Assembly (NCBI GenBank): GCA_026400755.1
Contig: JAPLOM010000029.1
Location: 1-64,000, forward strand
DNA: 64,000 bases
Source of the DNA: Alphaproteobacteria bacterium
Lineage (GTDB): Bacteria > Pseudomonadota > Alphaproteobacteria > CADEGL01
Direction: 5' to 3'
The notes below the pieces were generated by a model that was not told the DNA's origin, searched no databases, and saw only the letters and a program-made list of their open reading frames with translations. Each line of letters starts with the position of its first letter. Position 1 is the stretch's first letter. Below are positions 36,546 through 47,000 of this stretch, piece by piece. A program made the position numbers and the translations under genes.

Positions 36546-37700
36546 CTATACCCCGCGTCTTGCGTTGCGTCCTTCGCGGGCGGCGGCGATCACCAGCATG
36601 AAGAAGAAGACCGGAGTTCCCACGGCTGTCATCACCAGGAACCAGGATGCCTTCCCGAAGAGCGAGAGGATGAGCACCAGATAGATGAAGTCGCGGCCGG
36701 AGATCTGGTTGACCAGTCTGCTGAAGCGCTCGGTCGGATCGCGCAGGGCCGACTTGAACATAGGGCCGTCGCCGGTCACCGGGCGCATAACGTTCCAATA
36801 GATGAAGGTGGCGGTGAAAATGGTCGCCACGATCGCCACCGCGCCGAGTACTAGGGTCAGGGGATCGTGGGTTTGGTAATACCAGCCCAGCGCCATGCAG
36901 CCGAAGATGGCGACATGGATGACGTTGTCGATCCAAAAATCCAGGACGCCGCCCCAGCGGGATTCCTGGAATTTGAGCCGCGCCAGTTCGCCATCGCAGC
37001 CGTCGACGATCGAGTGAATGAGGAAGATGAAGCCGCCCAGTCCCTGAAGAAGAGGGCTCGACGATAGGAAGAACGGCGCCGCCACCAGACCCAGAACGCC
37101 CGACGCCAGGGTGATCTGGTTCGGCGTGATGGAGGTCGCCGCGAGGCACGCGGTCAGTGCGGTCGACACCGGTCGTTCGAAGTTACGCGAGACGAAACCG
37201 TCGGTGTCTTTGATGAGGGATTTCAAAAGGCGGCGATGGGCGATCCGAAGCCCTTCTTCATCGCGGATACGGAGCGGGGTCGGGTTCAAGGAAAGTGCGC
37301 CCTGAGGCTGCGTGTCCTCAAAGGATGCGCCGCGGCCCAGAAGCGCCAGGCCGCTGGCATCCGCCAGCCGGGCGCCGTCCGCGACCGGCCGGTGCACGAG
37401 ATGCTCCAGCCATTCGCGTTCGCCGAGAACGCTCGCGGGGGCATAGACCGTCCGCCCCAGCGCGACAGAGGGTGGTTGGCCGTGATGAATTGCCGTGTCG
37501 CGCAGGCCCGCTAGGTCGGCCGCCAGCCTGTCGTGATCATGCGGGTCGGCTAGGACCACGATCTGTGCGAAATGTGTCCGAAGTCCCTGCATGGCGAGAC
37601 GGCGCACGAGTGACATGCCCAGCAGCGTTTGGCAGGAATCCACGCCGGTGGTGGCCAGCGCGCGGGCGTCCAGCATAAGAATGGGATCGGAGGCTCGCAT
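36546..37700 (-). CDS. CDP-alcohol phosphatidyltransferase family protein with extra N-terminal domain
   Basis: 'DGCDGELARLKFQESRWGGVLDFWIDN' CDP-AP motif DG-x2-AR-x8-G-x3-D-x3-D; ~190 aa N-terminal extension. Confidence 0.87.
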   Translation of the reverse strand: MRASDPILMLDARALATTGVDSCQTLLGMSLVRRLAMQGLRTHFAQIVVLADPHDHDRLAADLAGLRDTAIHHGQPPSVALGRTVYAPASVLGEREWLEHLVHRPVADGARLADASGLALLGRGASFEDTQPQGALSLNPTPLRIRDEEGLRIAHRRLLKSLIKDTDGFVSRNFERPVSTALTACLAATSITPNQITLASGVLGLVAAPFFLSSSPLLQGLGGFIFLIHSIVDGCDGELARLKFQESRWGGVLDFWIDNVIHVAIFGCMALGWYYQTHDPLTLVLGAVAIVATIFTATFIYWNVMRPVTGDGPMFKSALRDPTERFSRLVNQISGRDFIYLVLILSLFGKASWFLVMTAVGTPVFFFMLVIAAAREGRNARRGV

Positions 37701-37929
37701 ATCGCGGTAAACCCGTGGCTGGACGATGGCGCGGTTTGGGGGCCGAGTGAAGGAGGGAAAATAGGTGTCCGACCTCGGTTAAGGCAAGCCGGACGCCTTT
37801 GCGTCTCCGCAATCGGCCTCCCCTGCGGCGACTTTATGCCACCGATCCGTGGGCAAGGGGCCGCTTCTGTGCCAAAAATGGCCCGCTTTTTCACGGAACG
37901 CGGCCTTACCGCGAGAGATCCCCGCCCGC

Positions 37930-38832
37930 ATGTCGACCATTCCCTGGCTTTGGGCCGTCTTCACCATCGTCGCCGCCGGCGGGCAGACGATGCGAAATGC
38001 CATGCAGCGTCATCTGATCGGCACGCTGGGGACGGTCGGCGCCACCCATGTGCGCTTCCTCTTCGGCCTGCCCTTCGCGGTGGTGTTTCTCGTGCTCCTG
38101 CTGGTGACGACAGGCGAACCTTTACCGAGATTGAACGTCAACGCCTTCGCATGGACCGCTGCGGGCGCGATCGGCCAAATGGTGGCCACGGCGCTGATGC
38201 TAGCCGCGATGCGCGACCGCTCGTTCGTAGTCACCATCGCTTACACCAAAACGGAGCCGGTTCAGGTCGCGCTGTTCGGCGTCGTGATGCTGGGCGATCA
38301 CGTGACCCTTCCATTGGCCGTCGCGATCATCATGGCGACGGCTGGAGTCCTCGTGGTGTCGTGGCCCAAAAGGCTGGCGGAAGGCGAGGTATGGTCGTGG
38401 CGTCCCGCTGTCATGGGCATGAGCGCCGGCGGATTGTTCGCAATCGCGGCCGTCGGCTTCCGGGGCGGCATCATCGCCATGGAAGCGCCCAGTTTCTTGA
38501 TCGGTGCGTCCGCCACCCTGGTGCTCGGCTTGTGCATCCAGACCGTCATGATGAGCGCCTATCTTTTGGTGCGCGACCGGGCGGCGCTGATCGCGATCTT
38601 CCGCGCCTGGCGCCCTTCCATGTTCGCGGGCTTCATGGGCGCATTCGCGTCCCAACTCTGGTTCTTCGCCTTCGCCATCGAAAGCGCAGCGCGCGTGCGC
38701 ACGCTGGCGTTGGTCGAGATCTTCTTCGCTCAGCTTGTCTCACGAAACCTGTTTGGGCAGGGGCTTTCGCTGCGTGAAGGCGCGGGTATCGCACTCCTCA
38801 TCGTGGGCGTCATTCTGTTGTTTGCTGGTTGA
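37930..38832 (+). CDS. DMT-superfamily (EamA) transporter
   Basis: ~10 TM segments; paired EamA-like halves; 'YTKTEPVQVALFGVVMLGDHVTL'. Confidence 0.87.
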   Translation: MSTIPWLWAVFTIVAAGGQTMRNAMQRHLIGTLGTVGATHVRFLFGLPFAVVFLVLLLVTTGEPLPRLNVNAFAWTAAGAIGQMVATALMLAAMRDRSFVVTIAYTKTEPVQVALFGVVMLGDHVTLPLAVAIIMATAGVLVVSWPKRLAEGEVWSWRPAVMGMSAGGLFAIAAVGFRGGIIAMEAPSFLIGASATLVLGLCIQTVMMSAYLLVRDRAALIAIFRAWRPSMFAGFMGAFASQLWFFAFAIESAARVRTLALVEIFFAQLVSRNLFGQGLSLREGAGIALLIVGVILLFAG

Positions 38833-38842
38833 CGGCAAAGAA

Positions 38843-38869
38843 AAAGGCCCGCCACTGGGGCGGGCCTTT
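38843..38869. terminator. Bidirectional rho-independent terminator
   Basis: 11-bp stem aaaggcccgcc/ggcgggccttt flanked by A/T runs. Confidence 0.83.
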
Positions 38870-38886
38870 CGGTCTTATCCGAGAGT

Positions 38887-39270
38887 TTAGAGGCCCGGAT
38901 TGAACGGCGGCAAGCGATAATAGTCGCTGACCGTCCGGTTCCATGCGGCATCGCCCCAGTTGACCGTGTCGAGTTCGCTACGGTCGTAGGCCGGTGCGCC
39001 TTCCAGCGTCTTCTTGTCCAGGTTCACACGATAGCCGTCGATGGCCGTATCGTAGTGAAGCACCTGCCAGGGCAGCGGATGGTACTTCTCGCCCATACCC
39101 AGGAATCCGCCGAACGACATGACCGCATAGGCCACATGGCCGCTGCGCTTGTCGATCATCACGTCGTCGATGGTGCCGATCTTTTCATCGCCGGTGTTGT
39201 AGACCGACGTGCCCTCGACCTTGTCGGCCGAAATCAGGCTCGTGGTTTCGTCTTTCTCGATCTTCGCCAT
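38887..39270 (-). CDS. PRC-barrel domain protein
   Basis: 'SVYNTGDEKIGTIDDVMIDKRSGHVAYAVMSFGGFLGMGEKYHPLPWQVLHYD'. Confidence 0.93.
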   Translation of the reverse strand: MAKIEKDETTSLISADKVEGTSVYNTGDEKIGTIDDVMIDKRSGHVAYAVMSFGGFLGMGEKYHPLPWQVLHYDTAIDGYRVNLDKKTLEGAPAYDRSELDTVNWGDAAWNRTVSDYYRLPPFNPGL

Positions 39271-39390
39271 TGCTCACTCTCCGTCAAAAACTGTGGCCAT
39301 CGGCCACCCACTAAGTGCAATCCGCCGTTACGCATGCTGTTCCGTTGGAACCGTCCCACGTATCGATCGGCGTGGCTGAGTGAAAAAAAG

Positions 39391-39409
39391 ACCGGAGCAA
39401 AGCTCCGGT
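39391..39409 (-). terminator. Rho-independent terminator (minus strand)
   Basis: 8-bp stem accggagc/gctccggt, T-run on the minus strand. Confidence 0.75.
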
Positions 39410-39658
39410 CCAGGATCAGGTTGGCGTCGAGGAGGTGACGGGTAGGCCGTCACAAGCAGAACGGCGGGTGGCCAGGAAAGTTCCCATCGTTCTAGGCGGC
39501 CACGCGGCGGGCGCAATTTCTGGGAATCCGTTCGGGCGGTTTATCGACCGACGATCATTCCTTCATCGTCGGCATTCCAAGTTTCGGAATTCCCAATCCT
39601 TTCGCGGGTGAGTTGACGATTTCCGAGCGCGCGCTGTTCAAAAAGGGCACGGCAAGCC

Positions 39659-39982
39659 CTAAGGCGTGGGCAGTTTCACGACCGCAGTCCGTTCGCAGTG
39701 AACTAAACATGGCCAGCCACTGGCGCTCGCTTCCGTGGGAATCAACTTGGCTAAGGCCACGCCACCGGCGATGCCCGCCACGGCGCCGATGAGGGGCGCC
39801 CCTGCGATGGCGCCGATAATAGCGCCACCTGCCGCACCTACGGCACCGCCGGTCAGTTCGCGATTCTGGTCGTTACCGATGGTGCTGCTGGAAAACAGCA
39901 CCGCTCCTAGCATCATGACAGGGACAAGAGCGATGGCGATCCGATGCCGAGACGGCCGTCGTTCGATCGACAAATCAGACAT
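39659..39982 (-). CDS. Small glycine-zipper membrane protein
   Basis: 'LTGGAVGAAGGAIIGAIAGAPLIGAVAGIAGGVAL'. Confidence 0.6.
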   Translation of the reverse strand: MSDLSIERRPSRHRIAIALVPVMMLGAVLFSSSTIGNDQNRELTGGAVGAAGGAIIGAIAGAPLIGAVAGIAGGVALAKLIPTEASASGWPCLVHCERTAVVKLPTP

Positions 39983-40087
39983 TTCTCTAGGCCTCCCAAC
40001 CCATGAGGCCCCCGGTACTCAAGATTATGGCGGCTTAGCGGCGACCTCGCCGTGACTTTTAGATGACAAAGCCAAGCGCTCCGCGGG

Positions 40088-41584
40088 TCACAGAGTCATC
40101 GCGCGATCGAGCGGATAGAGCGGACGAGGGACGTTCTCGAAACGGAACAGTCCATAGTCGGAGCTGGTGACGCCAGGTCCCGACAACAGCACGATGTGCT
40201 TGGCGATCGGCTCGAATCCGGCCCGGAAATGCTGGCGCGACTTGATCAGCAGATAGCGTTTGGCCGTAGGCTCGATGCCGGCATGGCGGAATACGCCCAA
40301 GTCGAACGCTTCCATCCGCTCCGAACACACCAGAATCTCCGCCGCGCCTGTGTCGAGCACGGCGCTGGCGCCATGATCCATCATCAAGCCGGTTTTCATG
40401 GGGCAGGTCACCTTGTAGCGACCGTCGGTGATGCGGCGCACGGTGCCGGTGACTTCCAGCGGCTGACCCTGAAGACCAAGTGCCGGCATGCTGGTTTTGC
40501 CGCCCAATTTCACCGTCACCTTGGCGCCGACGCCGGCTTTCACCATCTCCCTCACCGCCTGCGGATCCCAGATCGGACCCACGGCCATGTCGGTCAGGCC
40601 CTGACGAAACGATTCCGCAACCGTTTCCATGACGTCCTGCGTGCCGCCGGAGAAGACGTTGTCGCCATGGTCGACCAGTACGATTGGCCCGCCATCGAGC
40701 GTCTTGGCATAAGTGATGGAGGCAGCCAGCAGCTCGACCTCGTAGACAAAATCCGCGCGCCGCTCCCATGCCATGTCGAGCAGTGAATCGCGCAGCGCTT
40801 CCGCGGCCTTGGTCTCGCGGTCGGCCACCAGGATCGCGGTCAAACCCACATGGGGAATGTCCGCCATGGGGAAGCCGCCGAAGACGGACGCGTTCAGCAC
40901 CTCGCCACCGCGCTCCGCGGCGACCGCGCGATCCATGATGTCCTTGAGCGGCTGGGTTGCGTGGCCCTGGCGCAGCGTATGGGTCAACATCGGCCGCTTG
41001 CCCCATATGATCACGGGCTTGATCTCGCCCTTCAACGCGCGCGAGAGGGTGCGCCCGGCACGCGCGGCGGTCTCGTACATATCGATATGGGGATAGGTGC
41101 AATAGCCGGTCATGACGGTGGCGCTTTCCACCATCGTCCGGCTCATGTTGGTGTGGAAGTCGAGCGAGACGGCGATGGGCAGGTCCGGCGCCACCGCGCG
41201 CACGCGGCGCAGAAGTTCGCCTTCGCCGTCATCGTGACTCTCCGTCACCATCGCGCCGTGCAGGTCGAGGAACAGGGCGTCGCAACCTTTCTTGACCGCG
41301 GCGACCACGGGTTCCGCCATGCGTTCGAACGCGTCGTCGGAGACGGGGCCGCTGGGCGCTGCGTTCGCCGCCATCGGCACGTCCAGCTCCGCGCCTTCCT
41401 CGCGCGCCAGGTCGATATAGGCGGCCAAGCCGATATTAGCGCCGCCATAGGCATCGATCGCCGCGCGGCCGCTCAGCGGCCTGCCCCCGGGATAGCCGAC
41501 GGCGAAGGAGCCCAACGGCGTCGGGATGGGCGAGAAGGTATTGGTCTCGTGCTTGATCATCGCGGCGACGAAACGCTTGGCCAT
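40088..41584 (-). CDS. M81 family metallopeptidase (MlrC-like)
   Basis: 'FVAAMIKHETNTFSPIPT...ALFLDLHGAMVTESHDDGEGELL...VSLDFHTNMS...DHGDNVFSGGTQD'. Confidence 0.93.
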   Translation of the reverse strand: MAKRFVAAMIKHETNTFSPIPTPLGSFAVGYPGGRPLSGRAAIDAYGGANIGLAAYIDLAREEGAELDVPMAANAAPSGPVSDDAFERMAEPVVAAVKKGCDALFLDLHGAMVTESHDDGEGELLRRVRAVAPDLPIAVSLDFHTNMSRTMVESATVMTGYCTYPHIDMYETAARAGRTLSRALKGEIKPVIIWGKRPMLTHTLRQGHATQPLKDIMDRAVAAERGGEVLNASVFGGFPMADIPHVGLTAILVADRETKAAEALRDSLLDMAWERRADFVYEVELLAASITYAKTLDGGPIVLVDHGDNVFSGGTQDVMETVAESFRQGLTDMAVGPIWDPQAVREMVKAGVGAKVTVKLGGKTSMPALGLQGQPLEVTGTVRRITDGRYKVTCPMKTGLMMDHGASAVLDTGAAEILVCSERMEAFDLGVFRHAGIEPTAKRYLLIKSRQHFRAGFEPIAKHIVLLSGPGVTSSDYGLFRFENVPRPLYPLDRAMTL

Positions 41585-41610
41585 GGTCGATCCTCTCGGT
41601 CGGTGTTGGT

Positions 41611-42840
41611 TTAGCCCTGGGCGACGCCCCAGATTTCTACGGTGTTATCGGCGGTGTGCATCATGGGCTTGGGCACCAGCGTCATCGGCGGCAGCGCCCC
41701 ACCCACGCAGTCGGCCAAGGTCTGCACAAAGGCCGTCGTCTCGGCCTCCGTGCCGGTCGAGGTGAAATAGCAGACCATGATCTTCAGGTCGGCGGACTGG
41801 CGGCCGAAGGGTCGGAGCAGATCCTCGATATAGCTCATGGTGAAGCGGGTCTGGGGCATCAGCTGGCCGGGCATGACGCGTTTGCCCGAGTTGCGGCCGG
41901 GCTCGGATGGAACTTGGCCGCCCAGCCAGATCGTATCGCGTAGCCGGATGGCCTGGCGGTAGGGCAGGGGAATCGGCCAGTCCCATACACGCTTCGGCCA
42001 ATGGTCTTCGCGCGGGATGTATTTGTCGAAGCCGTTCCAGCGCTCGCGCATGGCCATCACCTCGATTTTGGTCATGGCGCCGGCGGGGTTGAGGCGCTGG
42101 CAGGGGACGACGGTTGCGGGTGGGCCGGGTTCGCGGAAATGGCTCGCGCGCGCCTTGGCCATGCCGGCCCATTGTTCGCGCGTGGTACCGAAGTAGTAAC
42201 CCTCCATCTTCACGCTGTCCTGGAACGAGGCGCCCAGTTCGGCCAGCGTGGCCGCATGAGTTTCCATGATGACGTGGCTCTGGCCGACGCCATCGCCCTC
42301 CTTGGCCACCACGCCATCGGCGCCTTCCGCGGTGCGGTTCGCGACCGCGATGAACTCGCCCGCGCGAAGGCCGCCCGTGAGCGGCCGCGTGCCGAACGCG
42401 GCGCGCTTCGTGGGCGGCACCGGGCGCGTTGCCACGCGCACGTCGTCGAGGGTCCGCCAATTGCGCTGGGCCACGGCCTGAAGCTGGATGCGCTGGCCGG
42501 TGAAGGGTTGCAGCGGCTCCGGCACCGTACTGATGACGGGCAAGGGATCGGTCGGGAACAGCTTGGCCAGCGCCGCGATCACGTGCCAATCGTCCGCGTC
42601 GTCGGCGGTGAAGAATGCCTTCAGGCGCACCACATCGTCCAGGCCGCAGCATTCGGCCGCCAACGCCTGCGCTAAATTGGACACCGCGCCTTCGATCTGA
42701 CGGTCGAGCTGGTTGGGATTGCGGATGCGTCCGGTGTCATCGAAGTCGCCCGCGCCACCCACGAAGGTCAAGGCGCCTGCGGTGGCGGCCAAATGGTGGG
42801 TGTGAGCCACCGGCAACGTCCAAATTCTGGATGCGTTCAT
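41611..42840 (-). CDS. Protein with three tandem RidA/YjgF-like domains
   Basis: 409 aa; three ~120-aa segments each reading as RidA fold (…ALTFVGGAGDF…; …EFIAVANRTAEG…; …DTIWLGGQVPSE…). Confidence 0.82.
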   Translation of the reverse strand: MNASRIWTLPVAHTHHLAATAGALTFVGGAGDFDDTGRIRNPNQLDRQIEGAVSNLAQALAAECCGLDDVVRLKAFFTADDADDWHVIAALAKLFPTDPLPVISTVPEPLQPFTGQRIQLQAVAQRNWRTLDDVRVATRPVPPTKRAAFGTRPLTGGLRAGEFIAVANRTAEGADGVVAKEGDGVGQSHVIMETHAATLAELGASFQDSVKMEGYYFGTTREQWAGMAKARASHFREPGPPATVVPCQRLNPAGAMTKIEVMAMRERWNGFDKYIPREDHWPKRVWDWPIPLPYRQAIRLRDTIWLGGQVPSEPGRNSGKRVMPGQLMPQTRFTMSYIEDLLRPFGRQSADLKIMVCYFTSTGTEAETTAFVQTLADCVGGALPPMTLVPKPMMHTADNTVEIWGVAQG

Positions 42841-42922
42841 CGTTCTCCCCCTGATCCCGGCATGACCGGCTGGGCGAGACTAGCATCTTCGGATCGCGGC
42901 TTTGAACCCGCGCGGCGATGTT

Positions 42923-43936
42923 TCAGAAACGGACGGAGACGCTGAGCGAGCCATAGGAATCGCCCATATTCTGGCCATAGAACTGCTTGGTTTCGAACAC
43001 CTGGGTATAGGCGATCCGCGTGTCGCCGATGACCACGGCCAAGCCGGCTTGCCAGTCGCCAACCAAGGTCTTCTTGTCCACGCTGGGCCCGTCGCGGAAA
43101 CTGTTGCCGTCGAGAAAGATATTGTGACCAACCGCGCGCCCATCGGTGCCCGCGAAGAGATACCAGCCCCAATCGGCCTTCGGTTTGAAGTATCCAGAGC
43201 CGGCGAGCCCGGTGTCCAGGCGCGGGGGGCCGTAATCGTCGGGCATGTCTTGGCCGAAGCGCGCCATCAGGCCGCCATTGGCGTAGATCAGGGCATTGCC
43301 CAGGGCTGCGCCCAGATGCGGGGTCGCGTCCATCTCGAAGCCGAGGAGCTTCGCTTCCACGACGCGCCAGCTGCGCTGGTAAGTGAACTGAAGCGTGGGT
43401 TCGGTCTTGAGCTGGTTGTTCCAGCCTTCGGGGTCGGTCGCGCCGATGACGTTATGAACGAACTTCTGCGTGTCCTTGGCCAAGGAGGCCGGGCCGATGA
43501 TCCCGAGCCCAGCCTGGAACTGGTCGAGGCGATTGCCGCCCGTTTCCGCGACGAAACCTAGATTGACGTAAAGCCAACCGGCCCAAGGGCGGTCGTTCGG
43601 CTGGGGGTAGGAGATATCGATCTCTCGTGGCGTGTAGATTTGCTGGCCGAGGGAATATTCAAAACGCAGCTTGCTGTCGGAATCGAAGATCGGCATGGCC
43701 ATGGCGACGTCGCGCAGCCACGATTCGTCCTTCTGCACACCTGTCAACCATGAGAACTGGATACCGCTCGTGTAATGACCGTCAGAGGGGAAATCGTTCT
43801 CCAGCATAAAATTGAAGATCGGCTTGCTGTCGTCGTCTTCCACCGCCTGTGCGGCGGCGGGTGTTGCCGCGACCAGCAATGCCATCACCGCCCACAGCGG
43901 TGACATCCGTTTTGGGAACGCACGAATGAAGGTCAT
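42923..43936 (-). CDS. Lipid A deacylase LpxR family (DUF2219) outer-membrane protein
   Basis: 'FNFMLENDFPSDGHYTSGIQFSWL...YSLGQQIYTPREIDISYPQPNDRPWAGWLYVNLGF'. Confidence 0.9.
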   Translation of the reverse strand: MTFIRAFPKRMSPLWAVMALLVAATPAAAQAVEDDDSKPIFNFMLENDFPSDGHYTSGIQFSWLTGVQKDESWLRDVAMAMPIFDSDSKLRFEYSLGQQIYTPREIDISYPQPNDRPWAGWLYVNLGFVAETGGNRLDQFQAGLGIIGPASLAKDTQKFVHNVIGATDPEGWNNQLKTEPTLQFTYQRSWRVVEAKLLGFEMDATPHLGAALGNALIYANGGLMARFGQDMPDDYGPPRLDTGLAGSGYFKPKADWGWYLFAGTDGRAVGHNIFLDGNSFRDGPSVDKKTLVGDWQAGLAVVIGDTRIAYTQVFETKQFYGQNMGDSYGSLSVSVRF

Positions 43937-44083
43937 TTTAGAGATAGATGTCCCTGGAGTTTAGGGAACAACCGCTTGGGCGGCCGACAGTTCCATACGG
44001 CTTTGCATTACGGGACGCGACCATTCTGTTAGGTACCGCCCGGTCAAGATAAGATTGGCTCCAAGGGGGCTGACGTACATCGC

Positions 44084-47000
44084 ATGGACGCCGGCAAAGC
44101 TAAAGTCCTGGTGATCGAAAGCGATCGCGCGTTCAGCGATGTGCTGGTTGCCGCGCTGTCCGCCGCGCCAAACCGGCCGGCGGAAATCATGCATGCGGAT
44201 GATCTGCGGACCGGCTTGGCCAAGCTTGACCGCGAGCGGCCTGACACGTTGTTTCTGAGCCTGTCTCTCTCCGACGTGCCGGGTTTGGATGCCTATCGTG
44301 CCGTCGCGGCGCGGATGCCGCATCTGCCGACCATTGGGATCATCCCCGCGGGCCAGCGGACTATGGCGACGTCGGCCATCGTGGTCGGCCTGCACGAAGT
44401 GCTGGAGCGGGACGAGTGCACGCCCGAGGCGCTTGCGCGCGCGATCGAGCACGCAGCGGCGCGACAGCGCCGTCGAACCACCGTGCTCGGTTTCCGTCCA
44501 GATGACCTGGGCGGCGACGATGCTCTGCGGGCCATTCACGAGAATTTGCCCGGCACGATCTTCCGCCGTGTGATGGATGCGGAGGGGCGGGTCACCTATC
44601 CCTATATCAGTCCGTCGCGCGCTCTGGCCGACGTAGGAGTAACGCTGCGGCCCGACTTCGGCGCCGCGATGGCGCGCACCAACGCTGACGACCGGGAGCC
44701 CTTCGCCGAAGCGATGAAGGAGTCTGCGCGTAACCTAACGCCGTTCGATGCGGTTCGACGCGTGATGTCCGATTTCGGCGAGGAACGATGGATTCGTTCC
44801 ATCGCCCAGCCGCGACGGATGGCGAATGGCGAGATTGTCTGGGACGGCCTTACTCTCGACATCACCGAACAGAAGCGGGCGGAGGAGGTGCTGCGCCAAA
44901 CCGAGCAGCGTCTGCAAAGCATCGTCAATAACATGCCAGGCGGGCTGTTCCGACGCGTGCTGCACCCCGACGGCCGGATCACATTTCCATTTTCGACCGA
45001 CTATCTGGCGCGGCGCTTCGGACTCGTCCGCACCGACGGCAATGGCCTCGCGGATACGCTGACCGATGCCATCTATCCCGAAGACGTGGCCTCGTGGCGC
45101 GAGGCCGTCGAGACATCGGCCAAGGAACTGAAGCCCTTCGACGCGGAGTATAGAATTCAAACGGAGCGTGGTGGAGTTCGTTGGGTTCGTTCCATCGCCA
45201 CAGTCCAGGCAGGCACGGCAGGAGAGGTGATCTGGGATGGCGTCACGCTCGATGTCACCGAGGCAAAGCACATGCGCGAGGAGCTGCAGGAAACGCAGGA
45301 GCGGTTTGCCAGTGTTGCCGCGAACCTGCCCGCGGATGTGTTTCGCCGGGTTCGCCATCCGGATGGCCGGATTTCGTTTCCATACTCGAGCGCCTTCATG
45401 GAGCGCGCATACGGAGTCAAACGGAAGGAAACGCAGAACGATCCTTACCACTTCATTAACGCCATACATCCGGACGATCGAAACCGCTGGCTGAAGGCAG
45501 TCGAGGATTCGGCGGCGTCGCTGAAGCCTTTTAACCTCGAATACCGGATCGTTCGGGATACGGGCGATATCAGTTGGGTGCGCGGCTTGGCTGGTGTCCG
45601 GCGCCTACCGAACGGCGACACGGTATGGGATGGGATCACGCTCGATTTGACCGATCAGCGCCTTGCCGAGCAGGCATTGCGCGAGACGGAGGAGAGATTG
45701 GCCAGCATCGCGGCCAACTTGCCGGGTGGCGTCTTCCGCCGGGTTCTGCATTCCGATGGAAAAATGAGTTTTCCCTATTCCAGCGAGTACATGGAGCGGG
45801 AGTACGGGATCGGCCGCGCGGCGGTCCAGGGCGATGCCCGCTCATTCATCGATTCGATTCATGAAGATGATCGACAAGGATGGATCGATGCCGTCAAGGC
45901 GTCGGCGCGCGATGTCGCGCCGTTCGACCTTGCCTATCGGATCATCGCGGCGTCGGGCGAGATGCGCTGGGTGCATACGAATGCTAGCGTGCGACGCGCC
46001 GAGAACGGCGACGTGATCTGGGACGGCATCACGCTCGATGTCACGGAGCAGAAGCGTGCCGAGGAGGCGTTGCGCCAGACCCAGCGGCTGCTTCACGACA
46101 TTGCCGCTAATGTGCCGGGCGTCATCTTTCGGCGCGTCATGCATGTCAATGGCGAGATCAGTTATCCCTTCGTCGCTGGCCGCGAGAGGCCGCCCAGGGC
46201 GGAGCGAGGCGGTAACCTGTTGACCGCCGCCAAAATCAGCAACGTGCACCCGGACGACATCGATAAGTGGCGCGCCGACATTCTGGATTCTGCCCGTACG
46301 CTGCGTCCGCTTGATACCGAATTTCGCGTGATGTCATCGCGCGGAGATACGTTGTGGGTGCGTTCGGCATCGAAGCCGCGCCGGATGGAAAGCGGTGACA
46401 TCGCCTGGGACGGTATTCAGCTCGATATCACGGCCGGCAAGGAAGCGCAGATTCGGCTGGAAAGCGTTGTCGCCAATCTGCCGGGCGCCGTCTACCGGCG
46501 GGTGCTGCGCAGCGATGGCATATTGGCGCTGACCTATATCAGCCCACGCGCGAAAGAAATTTTCGGCTTCGACGCCGAGCGGATGATGTCGGAGACCGAC
46601 GCTTACTCTGATGTCGTGCATCCGGACGATCTCGAAGCTTGGCGTGTGGCCGTACAGCGATCGGCCGAGAGGATGGAGCGTTTCGACATGGCCGTGCGCG
46701 TTGGCAGCCCCGAAACGGGCTATCGCTGGTCGCGCACCATGTCCCAACCGCGGCGCGATGGTGAGGATATTGTCTGGGATGGCCTCATCATCGATATCGA
46801 CGATGCCAAGCGCGCGGAGTTGGCGCTGCAAGAACGCGAGACGCTTCTAGGGTCCGTGAACGCCAATCTCGCGGGTGTGATTTTCCAGCGTGTCCTGCAC
46901 CGAGACGGCAGCACCAGTTATCGTTACATCAGCGAGCGCGCGAAGGAATTCTATGGTCGCGAACCGGCGGATCTGATGGTGGATCCGGCTCACATCGGGC

